DNA of 64,000 nt. Origin: Lachnoanaerobaculum sp. OBRC5-5 (GTDB lineage: Bacteria; Bacillota; Clostridia; Lachnospirales; Lachnospiraceae). Position numbers and translations under genes: made by a program. Below the pieces are notes generated by a model. That model was not told the origin of the DNA. It did no database searches and was given only the letters and a program-made list of their open reading frames with translations. Every line of letters starts with the position of its first letter. The first letter of the stretch is position 1. Location: contig NZ_JH815185.1 in the NCBI RefSeq assembly GCF_000296385.1, forward strand, positions 1,900,930-1,964,929. The letters are read 5' to 3'. This document shows, piece by piece, positions 26,636-35,665 of this stretch.

Positions 26636-28399
26636 TTATTCCTTTAATTCATCAATATTCTTATTGTACAGGTTAAAATATATTCCCTCTTTATTCATCA
26701 GCTCTTCATGTGTACCTGACTCTTCTATACCGTTTTCTGTAAGCACCAAGATTTTGCTTGCATTTCTTATGGTCGAAAGTCTATGTGCTATTGTGATTGT
26801 AGTTCTGCCCTTACTCAGTATTTCAAGTGACTGCTGCACTATAGCTTCAGAATTATTATCAAGTGCTGAAGTTGCCTCATCAAGTATAAGTATCGGTGGA
26901 TTCTTTAAGAATACTCTTGCTATGCTTATTCTCTGCTTTTGTCCACCTGAAAGCTTTGTACCACGCTCTCCTATATATGTATCAAACTTATCCGGAAGCT
27001 CCATAATAAATTCATAGGCACCGGCCATCTTGGCGGCTTTTTCTACATCATCAAAGCTCGCATCCTTCTTTCCGTAAACTATATTTTCATATATAGTTCC
27101 TGAGAACAGATACACTTCCTGTTGCACAATACCTATATTATCTCTCAATGACTTTTGCTTGAAATCTCTTATATCTGTGCCGTCTATAAGTATTGCACCT
27201 TCACTGACCTCATAAAATCTCGGTATAAGATTTGATATAGTTGTTTTACCTACACCTGAAGAACCTACAATAGCGATATTCTCTCCTTTATTTATTGAAA
27301 AGCTTATATCATCAAGTACCTTTGCATCACTGTCAGGATATGCAAAGCTGACATTTCTAAACTCAATATCGCCATGTACATCGGTCAAAACTCTCGCATT
27401 TTCCTTATCGACTATATCGTTCTTTACATCCATTATCTCAATGAATCTTTCAATACCTGTCATTCCCCTTTGGAACTGCTCCATATAGTCAACTATTTTC
27501 TTTACTGTATTTAAAAGCATATTTATATACAATGTGTAAAGAAACATATCACCTGCATTTATTTTACCGACCTTCATATAGTAGCTTCCAAGTACTATAA
27601 CTGTCAGATACATAATTCCGTCAAATATTCTGTATACCACCTGAAAATTTGACATATGTTTGTAGAACTCTTTTTTAATATCCAAAAATCTTAAATTTTC
27701 TTTATGGAACTTCTTTACTTCCAACTCTTCATTTGCAAATGATTTTACAACCTTTGCACCCAGAATATTGTTTTCAATGCCTGAATTGATCTCACCAACA
27801 TGATTTCTTTGTTCTTTTTGTGCCTTTCTCATATGATTATTGGTGGAAGACATAAAGAATACCATTATCGGTATCATAATAAATATGGTAAGTGTAAGAG
27901 TTATATTTATATTTATCAGTATTACAAATGAAACTACAAGTTTTACAATTGCTATAAAAAACTCTTCCGGACAGTGATGTGCAAACTCTGTAACATCAAA
28001 AAGGTCGGTAGTAATTCTTGATAATATCTGACCTGATTTATTTGTATTATAGTAGGAATAAGGGAGTTGCTGTATGTGAGAAAAAATATCATATCTCATA
28101 TCCGTTTCTATCTTTGCCCCCATCACATGACCTATATTTTGCATATAGTAGTTTGCTATAGTATCAACCACTCTGAGTAAAACAAATATTACTCCAAGTG
28201 TCAGTATAAGTTTTACAGTCAGGAGGCTCAAATCCTGTCTTGCAGTATTTGTCAAATATCTGAGTATTATCGGCAGCACCAGATCACACATGGTTGAAAA
28301 ACCTGCACATATAAGATCAAGTATTAATGTTGGATAGTACTTGCCGTAATATGGTAAAAATCTCTTTAACAAATATGAATTTGTATAAGTTTTTTGCAT
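26636..28399 (-). CDS. ABC exporter, fused membrane and ATPase domains
   Basis: A 587-residue half-transporter. It has six membrane helices in the first 310 residues, with the RITTDLFDVTEFAHHCPEE intracellular-loop segment, and a C-terminal ATPase with Walker A GSSGVGKTT, signature LSGGQKQR and Walker B ILILDEATSALD, then the switch histidine in IAHRLSTIRNA. It resembles MsbA/LmrA-type lipid or drug exporters and probably works as a homodimer, since no partner half-transporter is adjacent. Translation starts at ATG with GAAGGGGAT upstream. It is expressed from its own promoter at 28511-28539 together with the M20 peptidase. Confidence 0.93.
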   Translation of the reverse strand: MQKTYTNSYLLKRFLPYYGKYYPTLILDLICAGFSTMCDLVLPIILRYLTNTARQDLSLLTVKLILTLGVIFVLLRVVDTIANYYMQNIGHVMGAKIETDMRYDIFSHIQQLPYSYYNTNKSGQILSRITTDLFDVTEFAHHCPEEFFIAIVKLVVSFVILININITLTLTIFIMIPIMVFFMSSTNNHMRKAQKEQRNHVGEINSGIENNILGAKVVKSFANEELEVKKFHKENLRFLDIKKEFYKHMSNFQVVYRIFDGIMYLTVIVLGSYYMKVGKINAGDMFLYTLYINMLLNTVKKIVDYMEQFQRGMTGIERFIEIMDVKNDIVDKENARVLTDVHGDIEFRNVSFAYPDSDAKVLDDISFSINKGENIAIVGSSGVGKTTISNLIPRFYEVSEGAILIDGTDIRDFKQKSLRDNIGIVQQEVYLFSGTIYENIVYGKKDASFDDVEKAAKMAGAYEFIMELPDKFDTYIGERGTKLSGGQKQRISIARVFLKNPPILILDEATSALDNNSEAIVQQSLEILSKGRTTITIAHRLSTIRNASKILVLTENGIEESGTHEELMNKEGIYFNLYNKNIDELKE

Positions 28400-28510
28400 A
28401 AGATCCCCTTCTTTGATTATTAAATTTTATTATATATAATTTTTATTTAAAATTTGTAGTTAGTTTTCTATGTTCTATCGGAGTCACTTAATAAATAACT
28501 AACAATGCTT

Positions 28511-28539
28511 ATAATATCATTTTTCATATATCCTTACAA
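28511..28539 (-). promoter_or_regulatory. Sigma-A promoter of the ABC exporter, twin of 25429-25457
   Basis: TTGTAA (28534-28539) and TATTAT (28511-28516) on the minus strand, 17 bp apart, about 110 nt before the start codon. The match to the lepA promoter extends beyond the hexamers. Confidence 0.7.
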
Positions 28540-28583
28540 TAACAGCCGAGATTACCTTTATTTTTACAAATCATATATATAAC

Positions 28584-28611
28584 TTGACAGTATATATATA
28601 TATAATAGTAT
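28584..28611 (+). promoter_or_regulatory. Probable sigma-A promoter of the zinc-ribbon protein gene
   Basis: A perfect TTGACA (28584-28589) is followed after 16 bp by TAGTAT (28606-28611). The spacer is a TA dinucleotide run that also contains an off-spaced TATAAT. The gene starts 41 nt downstream. Confidence 0.6.
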
Positions 28612-28651
28612 CGTAAGTTTTTCTTAACTTTTATTTAACTTAGGAGGAGAT

Positions 28652-29230
28652 ATGAGTAATAACAAAATGACAACATGTAAGACCTGTGGTAAGGAAATGG
28701 CAAAATCTGCAAAGGTATGCCCAAGTTGTGGAGCCAAAAACAAAAAACCGTTTTTTACAAAACCTTGGTTTATCGCAATTGTAGCACTAATCATCATTGG
28801 TGCTATTGCTTCAGGTGGAAAGTCTAAATCCGGTAATACAACTACAGTGGCTGATAAGACAAATTCTGATAATTCAGAAGTTAAAGATACTACTGCTGAA
28901 AGTACTACTGCAATAGAATATACCGACTATACTGTAGATGATTTGATGGCTCAACTTGAAGATAATGCACTAAAGGCAAGTAATGATCATAAGGGTGAAA
29001 ATGTTCGTATAACAGGTAAACTAAATAATATTGACAGTTCAGGTAAATATATCAGTCTGGTACCTAATACCGACTTTGCTATTATAGGTGTTCAGTGCTA
29101 CATAAAAAATGATGAAACAAAATCAAAAGTAGCAGAATTATCAAAAGACTCATTAGTTACACTTACCGGAAAGATTACTGACGTGGGTGAGGTACTTGGG
29201 TACAGTTTAAATATTGACAATATCGAATAA
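28652..29230 (+). CDS. Zinc-ribbon, single-pass membrane protein with OB-fold (tRNA_anti-like) domain
   Basis: A 192-residue protein in three parts. A zinc ribbon is formed by C9-x2-C12 and C23-x2-C26 (CKTCG and CPSCG). One membrane helix lies at about 38-58. After a Thr/Ser/Asp linker there is an OB-fold-like domain (about 95-192) of the tRNA_anti-like type (ENVRITGKLNNID, DSLVTLTGKITDV). The zinc ribbon should face the cytoplasm and the OB domain the outside. AGGAGG lies directly upstream of the ATG. It is a lone plus-strand gene with its own promoter and terminator. Function unknown; similar architectures are common in clostridia. Confidence 0.8.
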   Translation: MSNNKMTTCKTCGKEMAKSAKVCPSCGAKNKKPFFTKPWFIAIVALIIIGAIASGGKSKSGNTTTVADKTNSDNSEVKDTTAESTTAIEYTDYTVDDLMAQLEDNALKASNDHKGENVRITGKLNNIDSSGKYISLVPNTDFAIIGVQCYIKNDETKSKVAELSKDSLVTLTGKITDVGEVLGYSLNIDNIE

Positions 29231-29239
29231 TCACTATAT

Positions 29240-29265
29240 AAAAAGAGACCTTTTGGTCTCTTTTT
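29240..29265. terminator. Bidirectional rho-independent terminator
   Basis: An 11-bp perfect stem (AAAAAGAGACC and complement) with a TTTT loop and T-runs on both sides lies between two convergent genes and should stop both. Confidence 0.9.
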
Positions 29266-29283
29266 ATAGTTCAAAATTATTTT

Positions 29284-30159
29284 CTATTTTATATATTTTT
29301 CAAAATCTTCTGCACTCATATCTGCCCTGATTGCCGCTTCATCAAGACTAAGTAATCCATCCTTTACCAATGATGTAAGCGTGTTTATGGTACCTCTTTT
29401 AATACCCTGTTCAATTCCTTTTTCTATTCCCTTTTCTATCCCCCTGGCCTCTACTCTATCCAGTACTTCACACATATTGACTTTCTCCTTTCCCTTGAAA
29501 TCGTTTATCGTTTCTTCAAATCTGTTATCTCCTGTCATTGCAGACATTAATGTTAAAAGTTCTTCCACATGAGCAATATTCGTTTCATCAGCTATATAAT
29601 CTCTATTTTCCCTCATTTGATACAGGTAATCAGCCAATATCCTAAAATCACTTTTAAATAGGTCTATCTTTTCTCTTTCAAGATAGGCTATTTCAAATAA
29701 GTTTATCTTAAAATCATTTACATAAGGACGAACATCTTCATCTATATCAAGAACTTCAAAAAGTCTTTTCGGATAATTCCATCTCTTCTCATATCCCAAG
29801 TACAATACCAATGTAATCACAGGATACTTTGTCCTGTCACTGTTTTCTTTTCTGCTTTGCTTTACATACTCTGCACCGTCATAACCAAATACTCTAAGAG
29901 GCATAAGTTTATTTGGTACTGTCTGATTTTCAAGTCCAAATAATGCGACATTGATTTTATTTTTACGCCAATACTTTGCTATATCTCTTTCCTGTGTTCT
30001 GACTCTTCCGTCAATCTTTAGCATACTCATCGGCAATGCATCCATAAGTGAAGATTCATCAACCATGTCTCTACCGGCAAACAAAAGTACATTTAAGATA
30101 TCAGCAAATACATCATTATACTTTTCAAGCATCTTCTCCGTTATATCTTTATCTTGCAT
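29284..30159 (-). CDS. Rpn-family recombination-promoting nuclease/putative transposase-like protein
   Basis: A 291-residue protein of the PD-(D/E)xK nuclease superfamily often annotated as putative transposase. Features are the N-terminal KYNDVFADILNVLLF, the YPVITLVLYLG strand and the C-terminal tandem RGIEKGIEKGIEQGIKRG that precedes a short helical tail (LSLDEAAIRADMS). Members (Rpn proteins) cut DNA and promote RecA-independent recombination. The catalytic residues are hard to place by eye. ATG with AAGGAGGAGAT upstream. A lone gene with no inverted repeats or partner, so probably a resident copy rather than part of an active element. Confidence 0.82.
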   Translation of the reverse strand: MQDKDITEKMLEKYNDVFADILNVLLFAGRDMVDESSLMDALPMSMLKIDGRVRTQERDIAKYWRKNKINVALFGLENQTVPNKLMPLRVFGYDGAEYVKQSRKENSDRTKYPVITLVLYLGYEKRWNYPKRLFEVLDIDEDVRPYVNDFKINLFEIAYLEREKIDLFKSDFRILADYLYQMRENRDYIADETNIAHVEELLTLMSAMTGDNRFEETINDFKGKEKVNMCEVLDRVEARGIEKGIEKGIEQGIKRGTINTLTSLVKDGLLSLDEAAIRADMSAEDFEKYIK

Positions 30160-30407
30160 ATCTCCTCCTTATTATACCAAAAAAATTTACTGTTGGATTA
30201 TTTTTTGAAACTTAGAATTTTAGAAATTAAAACCATATAAGATACTTTAATTCTAATGTATATATCTTCAAAATACAATAACAATCTTATTTTTGTGCTT
30301 TCCAAACTGTGATCTATTTATCAATATACTTGATTAGCCAATTATTTATAGGAAAAATAGTATTTAATCACTTATTGAGAAAGTATGACTGATAAATTAT
30401 CAATCAT
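30160..30407. other. AT-rich intergenic spacer
   Basis: This spacer lies upstream of the Rpn gene and downstream of the ATC-hydrolase-like gene. A TATAAT on the minus strand (30171-30176) lies just before the Rpn ribosome-binding site, without a convincing -35. No open frame with a ribosome-binding site and no other repeat was seen. Confidence 0.5.
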
Positions 30408-30436
30408 AAAAAAGACAGCTACTCGCTGTCTTTTTT
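30408..30436 (-). terminator. Rho-independent terminator of the ATC-hydrolase-like gene
   Basis: A 12-bp perfect stem (AAAAAAGACAGC at 30408-30419 and GCTGTCTTTTTT at 30425-30436) with a 5-nt loop. The A/T part of the stem supplies the U-tract in either direction. Confidence 0.88.
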
Positions 30437-30446
30437 ATGCCCATTG

Positions 30447-31082
30447 TCACTTAGGATCTTTATTCTTATCCCCTACAACCCAGTAGTCACATATTTTCCC
30501 ACCTGATGCCAATGTGCTTTCTCTATGTAATACGCCCTTTCCTTTCTCAAACATAAGATGATCGATATCGCAGCACATGGGTAAAAGATCCAGATAACCG
30601 TTGTCTCTTGCAAATTTTTCAATAGGACATCTTGTGAAGTGGTAATAAAAACCGTCACTGTGCAGCTCCTCATCAAAATTAAAGTCCCAAGTTTTATCCT
30701 TATACTCCGGATGTTTATCTGCCCAATCCGCCATTTTATGCATCCTGTCGGCAAATTTTTTCATATCTTTCGGATTATTTAAATCAAAACCGCCTTTGAG
30801 TTTTCCGATTAATTTGTTGTTTAAAAATTCCACAATTATTTCATTAAAATCATCTACAACAAAATCCCCTGCCCTGCACACCGCCATAAAAACATATGCC
30901 GAATAAATATTGCCGGCCATAGGGTTGTTAGATCCTATATCTTCAGTATTTTCAATCATCTGCCTGTATAAACCGCGAGCCTTTTTTAAACTTTCTTCAG
31001 TCTTATCCTTACCAAATTTTCTTATCATAGGTTTTTTCAAGAAAAAACTTATTAAACTAAAATATACCCCCTTGTATTTCAT
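30447..31082 (-). CDS. L-2-amino-thiazoline-4-carboxylic acid hydrolase-family protein
   Basis: A 211-residue protein with the C-terminal signature of this family: FTRCPIEKFARDNGYLDLLP, then CCDIDHLMF and RESTLASGGKICDYWV. The named member hydrolyses the thiazoline ring of L-ATC on a route to cysteine in Pseudomonas. Most firmicute members are uncharacterised, and the name should not be read as function. The conserved cysteines (RCP, MCCD, KICD) suggest a metal or thiol site. ATG preceded by a GGGGGG purine run. It follows the GHL10 gene by 32 nt. Confidence 0.82.
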   Translation of the reverse strand: MKYKGVYFSLISFFLKKPMIRKFGKDKTEESLKKARGLYRQMIENTEDIGSNNPMAGNIYSAYVFMAVCRAGDFVVDDFNEIIVEFLNNKLIGKLKGGFDLNNPKDMKKFADRMHKMADWADKHPEYKDKTWDFNFDEELHSDGFYYHFTRCPIEKFARDNGYLDLLPMCCDIDHLMFEKGKGVLHRESTLASGGKICDYWVVGDKNKDPK

Positions 31083-31114
31083 TAACCCCCCTTTAAACTT
31101 TTTACAAGTTAATT

Positions 31115-32386
31115 CTACTGATTTGTAAATGCTGTTTGTAAATTATTAAGTTCCAAAATTGCCGGTGCCTCTCTAAAGTTTTGGTATGCAAAGATTCCAA
31201 ATCCTGAAACTTCTCCGGTTTCTCTTGCAGCCTTCACCTGCCTTAATAAGATATCATTATATCTTAACCATTCCGAAACGGCATTGCCGTCCTTTACATC
31301 CTTTCCGGTTCTGTAAAGTCCAAGACCTATATACAACTTTACATTGCTGTTACTCTTTCTCTTTAACTCCACCCAGCTGTTTAAACAATTTATATATGAA
31401 TGTGGTGCCAATATACCTGTTCTTGTTTTTGCTTCAAAACCGTGGTATAGCTGTGGCATTATATAATCTATATATTCATTTGAATCCATCCATTTATCAA
31501 TATCTACAAAATATGATTTATCACTTCTAAGATTTGATAAAAGCGCTACAGGACTGATTCCGAAAACCGCCTGAGGACGAGCTTCATGTACCGCCTTATA
31601 TACATCTTTTACAAGCATTGACACATTTTCTCTTCTCCACTGTGTAATACCCAAACTGCTGCCTGAAACATCATATTCCGCCTTGTCAAAACTCTTTGCC
31701 GGATCACCGTCATTCAATGAAGGATAAAAATAATCATCAAACTGTACACCGTCAACCTCATAGTTTTTACAAATTTCACTGATTGAATTCACAAGATAGC
31801 TTCTAACCTCCGCACTTGAAGGATTCAGATAATAATTGCCGTCATGTAATAACACATTCCTCTGCTTTGAAGGATCTCCCATCCACTGCTTCACTATTGA
31901 GTTATCCGGTATATTTTTCATCATAGAGTTGGTAACTCTATAAGGATTTACCCAAGCATGAAATGAAAGTCCCTGTTTGTGAGCACTCTCAATCATATAC
32001 TCCAGAGGATCAAAATTCGGATTCGAATCTTTTGTGACCATAAACTTTGACAATGGGAAGGATTTCAACTTCTGACCGTAGCTGTCCGAATGACTGTGCA
32101 CATGGCAAAATATAGCATTCATTCCGCGATTTTTTATATCCGACATAACTTGATCTGCACGTTTCTTAAATGCCTCAACATCTGACGGCATCTCACTCCA
32201 GTCAATATATGAAAACCATACTCCTCTAAGTTCTTTTTGCTCTACAACTGCGCTTTTGACAGTACCGTTTCTCTTTACAGGTGTAACCGCCGCATAAACT
32301 TGCAAAGAGGCCAAAGTATTTATTATCAATACTATAGCTATAAGTTTGCCGATCAGTCCACTAAACCACGTTCTCTTCATCTTCAT
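31115..32386 (-). CDS. Glycosyl-hydrolase-like GHL10 family protein, secreted
   Basis: A 423-residue protein with an N-terminal membrane or signal segment (about 10-32) and a TIM-barrel GHL10 (DUF187, YngK-like) domain. Diagnostic stretches are RGVWFSYIDWSEM, NAIFCHVHSHSDSYG, SFHAWVNPYRV, VDGVQFDDYFYP and IDYIMPQLYHGFE. The family is thought to act on glycans or peptidoglycan-linked polymers outside the cell, but few members have been studied. MKMK start chosen at the first Met after GAGAGCGAG. It lies between comEC and the ATC-hydrolase-like gene with loose spacing. Confidence 0.87.
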   Translation of the reverse strand: MKMKRTWFSGLIGKLIAIVLIINTLASLQVYAAVTPVKRNGTVKSAVVEQKELRGVWFSYIDWSEMPSDVEAFKKRADQVMSDIKNRGMNAIFCHVHSHSDSYGQKLKSFPLSKFMVTKDSNPNFDPLEYMIESAHKQGLSFHAWVNPYRVTNSMMKNIPDNSIVKQWMGDPSKQRNVLLHDGNYYLNPSSAEVRSYLVNSISEICKNYEVDGVQFDDYFYPSLNDGDPAKSFDKAEYDVSGSSLGITQWRRENVSMLVKDVYKAVHEARPQAVFGISPVALLSNLRSDKSYFVDIDKWMDSNEYIDYIMPQLYHGFEAKTRTGILAPHSYINCLNSWVELKRKSNSNVKLYIGLGLYRTGKDVKDGNAVSEWLRYNDILLRQVKAARETGEVSGFGIFAYQNFREAPAILELNNLQTAFTNQ

Positions 32387-32488
32387 CTCGCTCTCTATTT
32401 TTTAAGTATAATAAAATCACTTAATATCATACTATAGCCAAGATAAAAAACCAATATCAACTTCCTTAAAGACTGATTACAAATACTT

Positions 32489-34738
32489 TTATCTAAGTTT
32501 CACTTCTATCGCCCCCTTTTTTGAAGTTTCAAATATAATACAACCGTTTTCTTTTAATGTCTCTATAGTTTCAGGACTTGGATGTCCGTAATGATTATTT
32601 TTTCCACAGGATATAACGGCATAATCGGGACTTACATTTTCTATAAAAGCTTTTAGAGAAGAATTCTTTGAACCGTGATGAGCTACCTTTAGTATATCCA
32701 CTTTCCCTATATCAAAGTATTTTAATATGCTCTCCTCGCTGCTTTTACCGATGTCTCCTGTAAATAAGAGTCTTTTTCCATAAGTCTCTATAACAAATGT
32801 CTGACTTTGCTCATTCACATTTTCTTTATCCGATTTGTCAGGCCAAAGACAGTCTATCTTTAAATTTTTTCTTTCAAAACAATCACCCATACTCAAATAT
32901 CTTATATTGCACCCGGCCTCAACTGCAGCTTTCTTTAATTCATCATATGACTTATCTTTCATTGCCTGATACGGAAGAAACATATTCTCTATTTTTATAT
33001 CCGTTTCAAGAAGATACATTATTCCGCTTATATGATCGATATCTGAATGTGTGATAAAGCTCATCTCAATATCATCCACTCCCTTATATAAAAGAAAAGG
33101 CTCCATACTGTATTCACCCAAAGAAGGCTTTGATGTACTTCCGCCATCTATCAATATATCCAAATCATCAATATGCATATAAATGCCGTCACCCTGTCCC
33201 ACATCAAGATACACAACACTTTCAGTTTTAAAAAAAGGATATAAAATAAGAACTGCAACTAAAGAAAGTAAAAGATATTTTTTTCTACACCCCAATACAG
33301 ATATCGCAATTATACCAAGCAGTAAAATATAATAAATAAGTATCTGCCAAAACTTCGGCCTGCCAAATGCAATATAGTGATAAGGTAAATACTTGGCAGC
33401 AATACAAAGAAAATCATAAAATCTCAGAATTAAAACAGTAAATACACTTATATATTTATATAAAGTCAGTCTCAGTATATTTAAAACCAAAGAAAGCATA
33501 GAAGAATAAAGCACAAAGCTCATAAGCGGTATAACTAAAATATTGATTAAGAAAGCATATAATGGGAATGTATAAAAATAATATAATGTAACCGGTAAGG
33601 TCAAAAGCTGAACTCCGATACTTACGACAAGAATTTTAAATACTCTATAACTACAGGAGGATTTGTCCTTCTTTTCCACAGGCTTAAATCTTTTTATAAT
33701 AAATGCAATCGGTCCTCCAAGACTTAAAACTGCCGCAAATGAAAGCTGAAAGCTTAATCCGAAGGGCTCAAACGGTGAAATAAGGCATATGCCTACCGCA
33801 CTGATACTGAGTGCGGATATAATACAATAACTTCTCCCCAACACCTCAGCAATAAAATACAATATAAGCATAGTACTTGCTCTTACAATACTTACACCAT
33901 CACCTACCAATAATCCGTAAAAGACCAAAAATACACTCGCAAGACTTGCTGAAAGCAAAAAACTTCTTTGCAGTATTTTTCTGAGAAGCTTGTAGAGTCC
34001 TATACCGAGCAATGAAACATGAAGACCGGAAATAGCAAGTATATGAGCTATTCCGCTTCTTTGATACAGTTTATAAGTACCTTTATCAAGTTCTCCCCTC
34101 ATACCAAGTATGATTGCTTTTATAAATCCGGCTCTGTTGGACTCAAAAGTCTCATCTATTTTTGTACTAAGGTATTGTCTTAATAAAAAGAAAAACTCAC
34201 CTACCTTATCATAACTTTTATCAACCACCCTATAATTGCTTACCGACATTTTTACATATATACCCTTGGTTTTATAATAGCTTTTTGCATCAAATTCACC
34301 GGGGTTGGTCCCTTTACTTATCTCTTCAGACTTCCCTTCAAACTTCACCCTATTCCCAATGTGAACGTCATTTAAAAAGATTTCATCTTTCAGATAGTAG
34401 ATTACTCCTTCACAGATAATCATTGCATTATCATCTTTGAAAATAATATTTTTAACTCTTCCACATAATGAAGTGTTTTTTTCATTATTATCCACATCAG
34501 CTATAAAGTTATTCATATATCGGATTTCATATTTGATTCTTAAAATAAAGATACTGCATATCAGAAAAAATATCAGAAAGTAAATTAATTTGAATTTTAT
34601 AATTTTTTTGTAATTTAGTACAAATAAGACCGCGACCGCGACGGGAATTCCCGCCGCAAGCCTGTATATACTGAAATAATACCCTAAAAGCTCTCCAAGC
34701 AAACAGGCCGTTACTATAAGTACACATGGTCTTTTCAT
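32489..34738 (-). CDS. comEC: ComEC/Rec2-type DNA uptake channel protein
   Basis: A 749-residue membrane protein with the full ComEC layout. An N-terminal DUF4131 part (to about 190) is followed by a competence domain with many membrane helices (about 200-480, including GIAHILAISGLHVSLLG). The C-terminus is a metallo-beta-lactamase-like domain (about 500-749) with THSDIDH, FTGDIG and VAHHGS metal-site motifs. ComEC forms the channel that passes one DNA strand across the membrane during natural transformation. ComEA is not adjacent. It starts 3 nt after the GerMN lipoprotein stop with AGAGGA upstream and ends the 12-gene chain. Confidence 0.95.
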   Translation of the reverse strand: MKRPCVLIVTACLLGELLGYYFSIYRLAAGIPVAVAVLFVLNYKKIIKFKLIYFLIFFLICSIFILRIKYEIRYMNNFIADVDNNEKNTSLCGRVKNIIFKDDNAMIICEGVIYYLKDEIFLNDVHIGNRVKFEGKSEEISKGTNPGEFDAKSYYKTKGIYVKMSVSNYRVVDKSYDKVGEFFFLLRQYLSTKIDETFESNRAGFIKAIILGMRGELDKGTYKLYQRSGIAHILAISGLHVSLLGIGLYKLLRKILQRSFLLSASLASVFLVFYGLLVGDGVSIVRASTMLILYFIAEVLGRSYCIISALSISAVGICLISPFEPFGLSFQLSFAAVLSLGGPIAFIIKRFKPVEKKDKSSCSYRVFKILVVSIGVQLLTLPVTLYYFYTFPLYAFLINILVIPLMSFVLYSSMLSLVLNILRLTLYKYISVFTVLILRFYDFLCIAAKYLPYHYIAFGRPKFWQILIYYILLLGIIAISVLGCRKKYLLLSLVAVLILYPFFKTESVVYLDVGQGDGIYMHIDDLDILIDGGSTSKPSLGEYSMEPFLLYKGVDDIEMSFITHSDIDHISGIMYLLETDIKIENMFLPYQAMKDKSYDELKKAAVEAGCNIRYLSMGDCFERKNLKIDCLWPDKSDKENVNEQSQTFVIETYGKRLLFTGDIGKSSEESILKYFDIGKVDILKVAHHGSKNSSLKAFIENVSPDYAVISCGKNNHYGHPSPETIETLKENGCIIFETSKKGAIEVKLR

Positions 34739-34741
34739 TTT

Positions 34742-35665
34742 TTAATCCTCTTTTAGATAATCAAGATTTCTCTCTACAGAAGTTCCCAAAGAGATTGTAT
34801 TATATTTTTTATCGGATTTTCCGTTCACAAGAATCTGCACTCTGCTTATATTAGGCAATTCGGAAAGCGAATCCACTATTGAGTATATTGTAATACTGTC
34901 AAGAACATCCGGTATTGCATTGAGGAAGGCCTCGTCAAAATTTACATAACAAATGCCCTCATTCATTGTAACACTTACCACCTTTGTATCACCTGGTATA
35001 GTAGCCTTCAAACCGGCTGTTTCAGGTCCTTTTATAAGCTCATCAACTATAATTCTCTCTTTTGACGTATTGATATCATAAAACACATCTCTTGCCTCTG
35101 TCACCAGCTCTGTCCCCGATTCATCTGCAAAGTAAAGCAAAAGTGTGGCTTTTTCAAAGCTGTTTATATTTGAAACATTATTTATAAAGTTGTTGGCACT
35201 TATAAGCCCTACATTTTCTCCCAAGACATTTACAAGAGGCTGGTCTCCTGAACGAATACTTATATATTCTATCCCCTCTATCTGTGTAAATGTCTTTGCC
35301 AAGGCCGCTCTTGCAAGTACTTCTCTGGTCACATCCATTTCCTGATAGTTTGTATCAAAGTTTAAATATAAAATATTTCCGTCTATATCAAATCCTTGGT
35401 ATGTAACCTTGTCAGGTAGGGCTCCCACCGCTTCCAAATCATCCGGTACTTTTAAAAAATGTGTCATAAGTTCTTTTATCAGTCCGCTTGTATCGCTCTT
35501 ACCTGAAGCTGCAGTGTATCGGCTCTCCACCAAAGTATTAATATTTGTATTTAAATAATAAATATTGTATTCATTTTCCGCTAAAGGTTGTATCTCCTTT
35601 TTCTTACAGGATACAAGAGTTATAGAAAGTAGAAGCATTAATATAATCACAAATTTGTTTCTCAC
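34742..35665 (-). CDS. GerMN-domain lipoprotein
   Basis: A 307-residue lipoprotein with a lipobox (LVSC, Cys20) after a short signal peptide, then two GerMN-type domains (about 30-165 and 175-300; compare NVLGENVGLISANNF and RVQILVNGKSDKKY). GerMN domains occur in spore germination protein GerM and in actinobacterial LpqB. The start is GTG (35663-35665) with AGGAGG upstream, overlapping the sensor-kinase stop by 4 nt (GTGA). Tight coupling to a sensor kinase recalls the actinobacterial MtrB-LpqB pair, where the lipoprotein modulates the kinase. Confidence 0.85.
   Translation of the reverse strand: MRNKFVIILMLLLSITLVSCKKKEIQPLAENEYNIYYLNTNINTLVESRYTAASGKSDTSGLIKELMTHFLKVPDDLEAVGALPDKVTYQGFDIDGNILYLNFDTNYQEMDVTREVLARAALAKTFTQIEGIEYISIRSGDQPLVNVLGENVGLISANNFINNVSNINSFEKATLLLYFADESGTELVTEARDVFYDINTSKERIIVDELIKGPETAGLKATIPGDTKVVSVTMNEGICYVNFDEAFLNAIPDVLDSITIYSIVDSLSELPNISRVQILVNGKSDKKYNTISLGTSVERNLDYLKED

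Noticed and set aside
28590-28606. TA dinucleotide run as a possible variable repeat (phase-variable promoter)
   Set aside because: It does lie between the -35 and -10, but it is short and one sequence cannot show length variation; treated as part of the promoter.
29284-30159. Active transposon
   Set aside because: The protein is Rpn-like, but no terminal repeats, target duplication or partner genes are seen.
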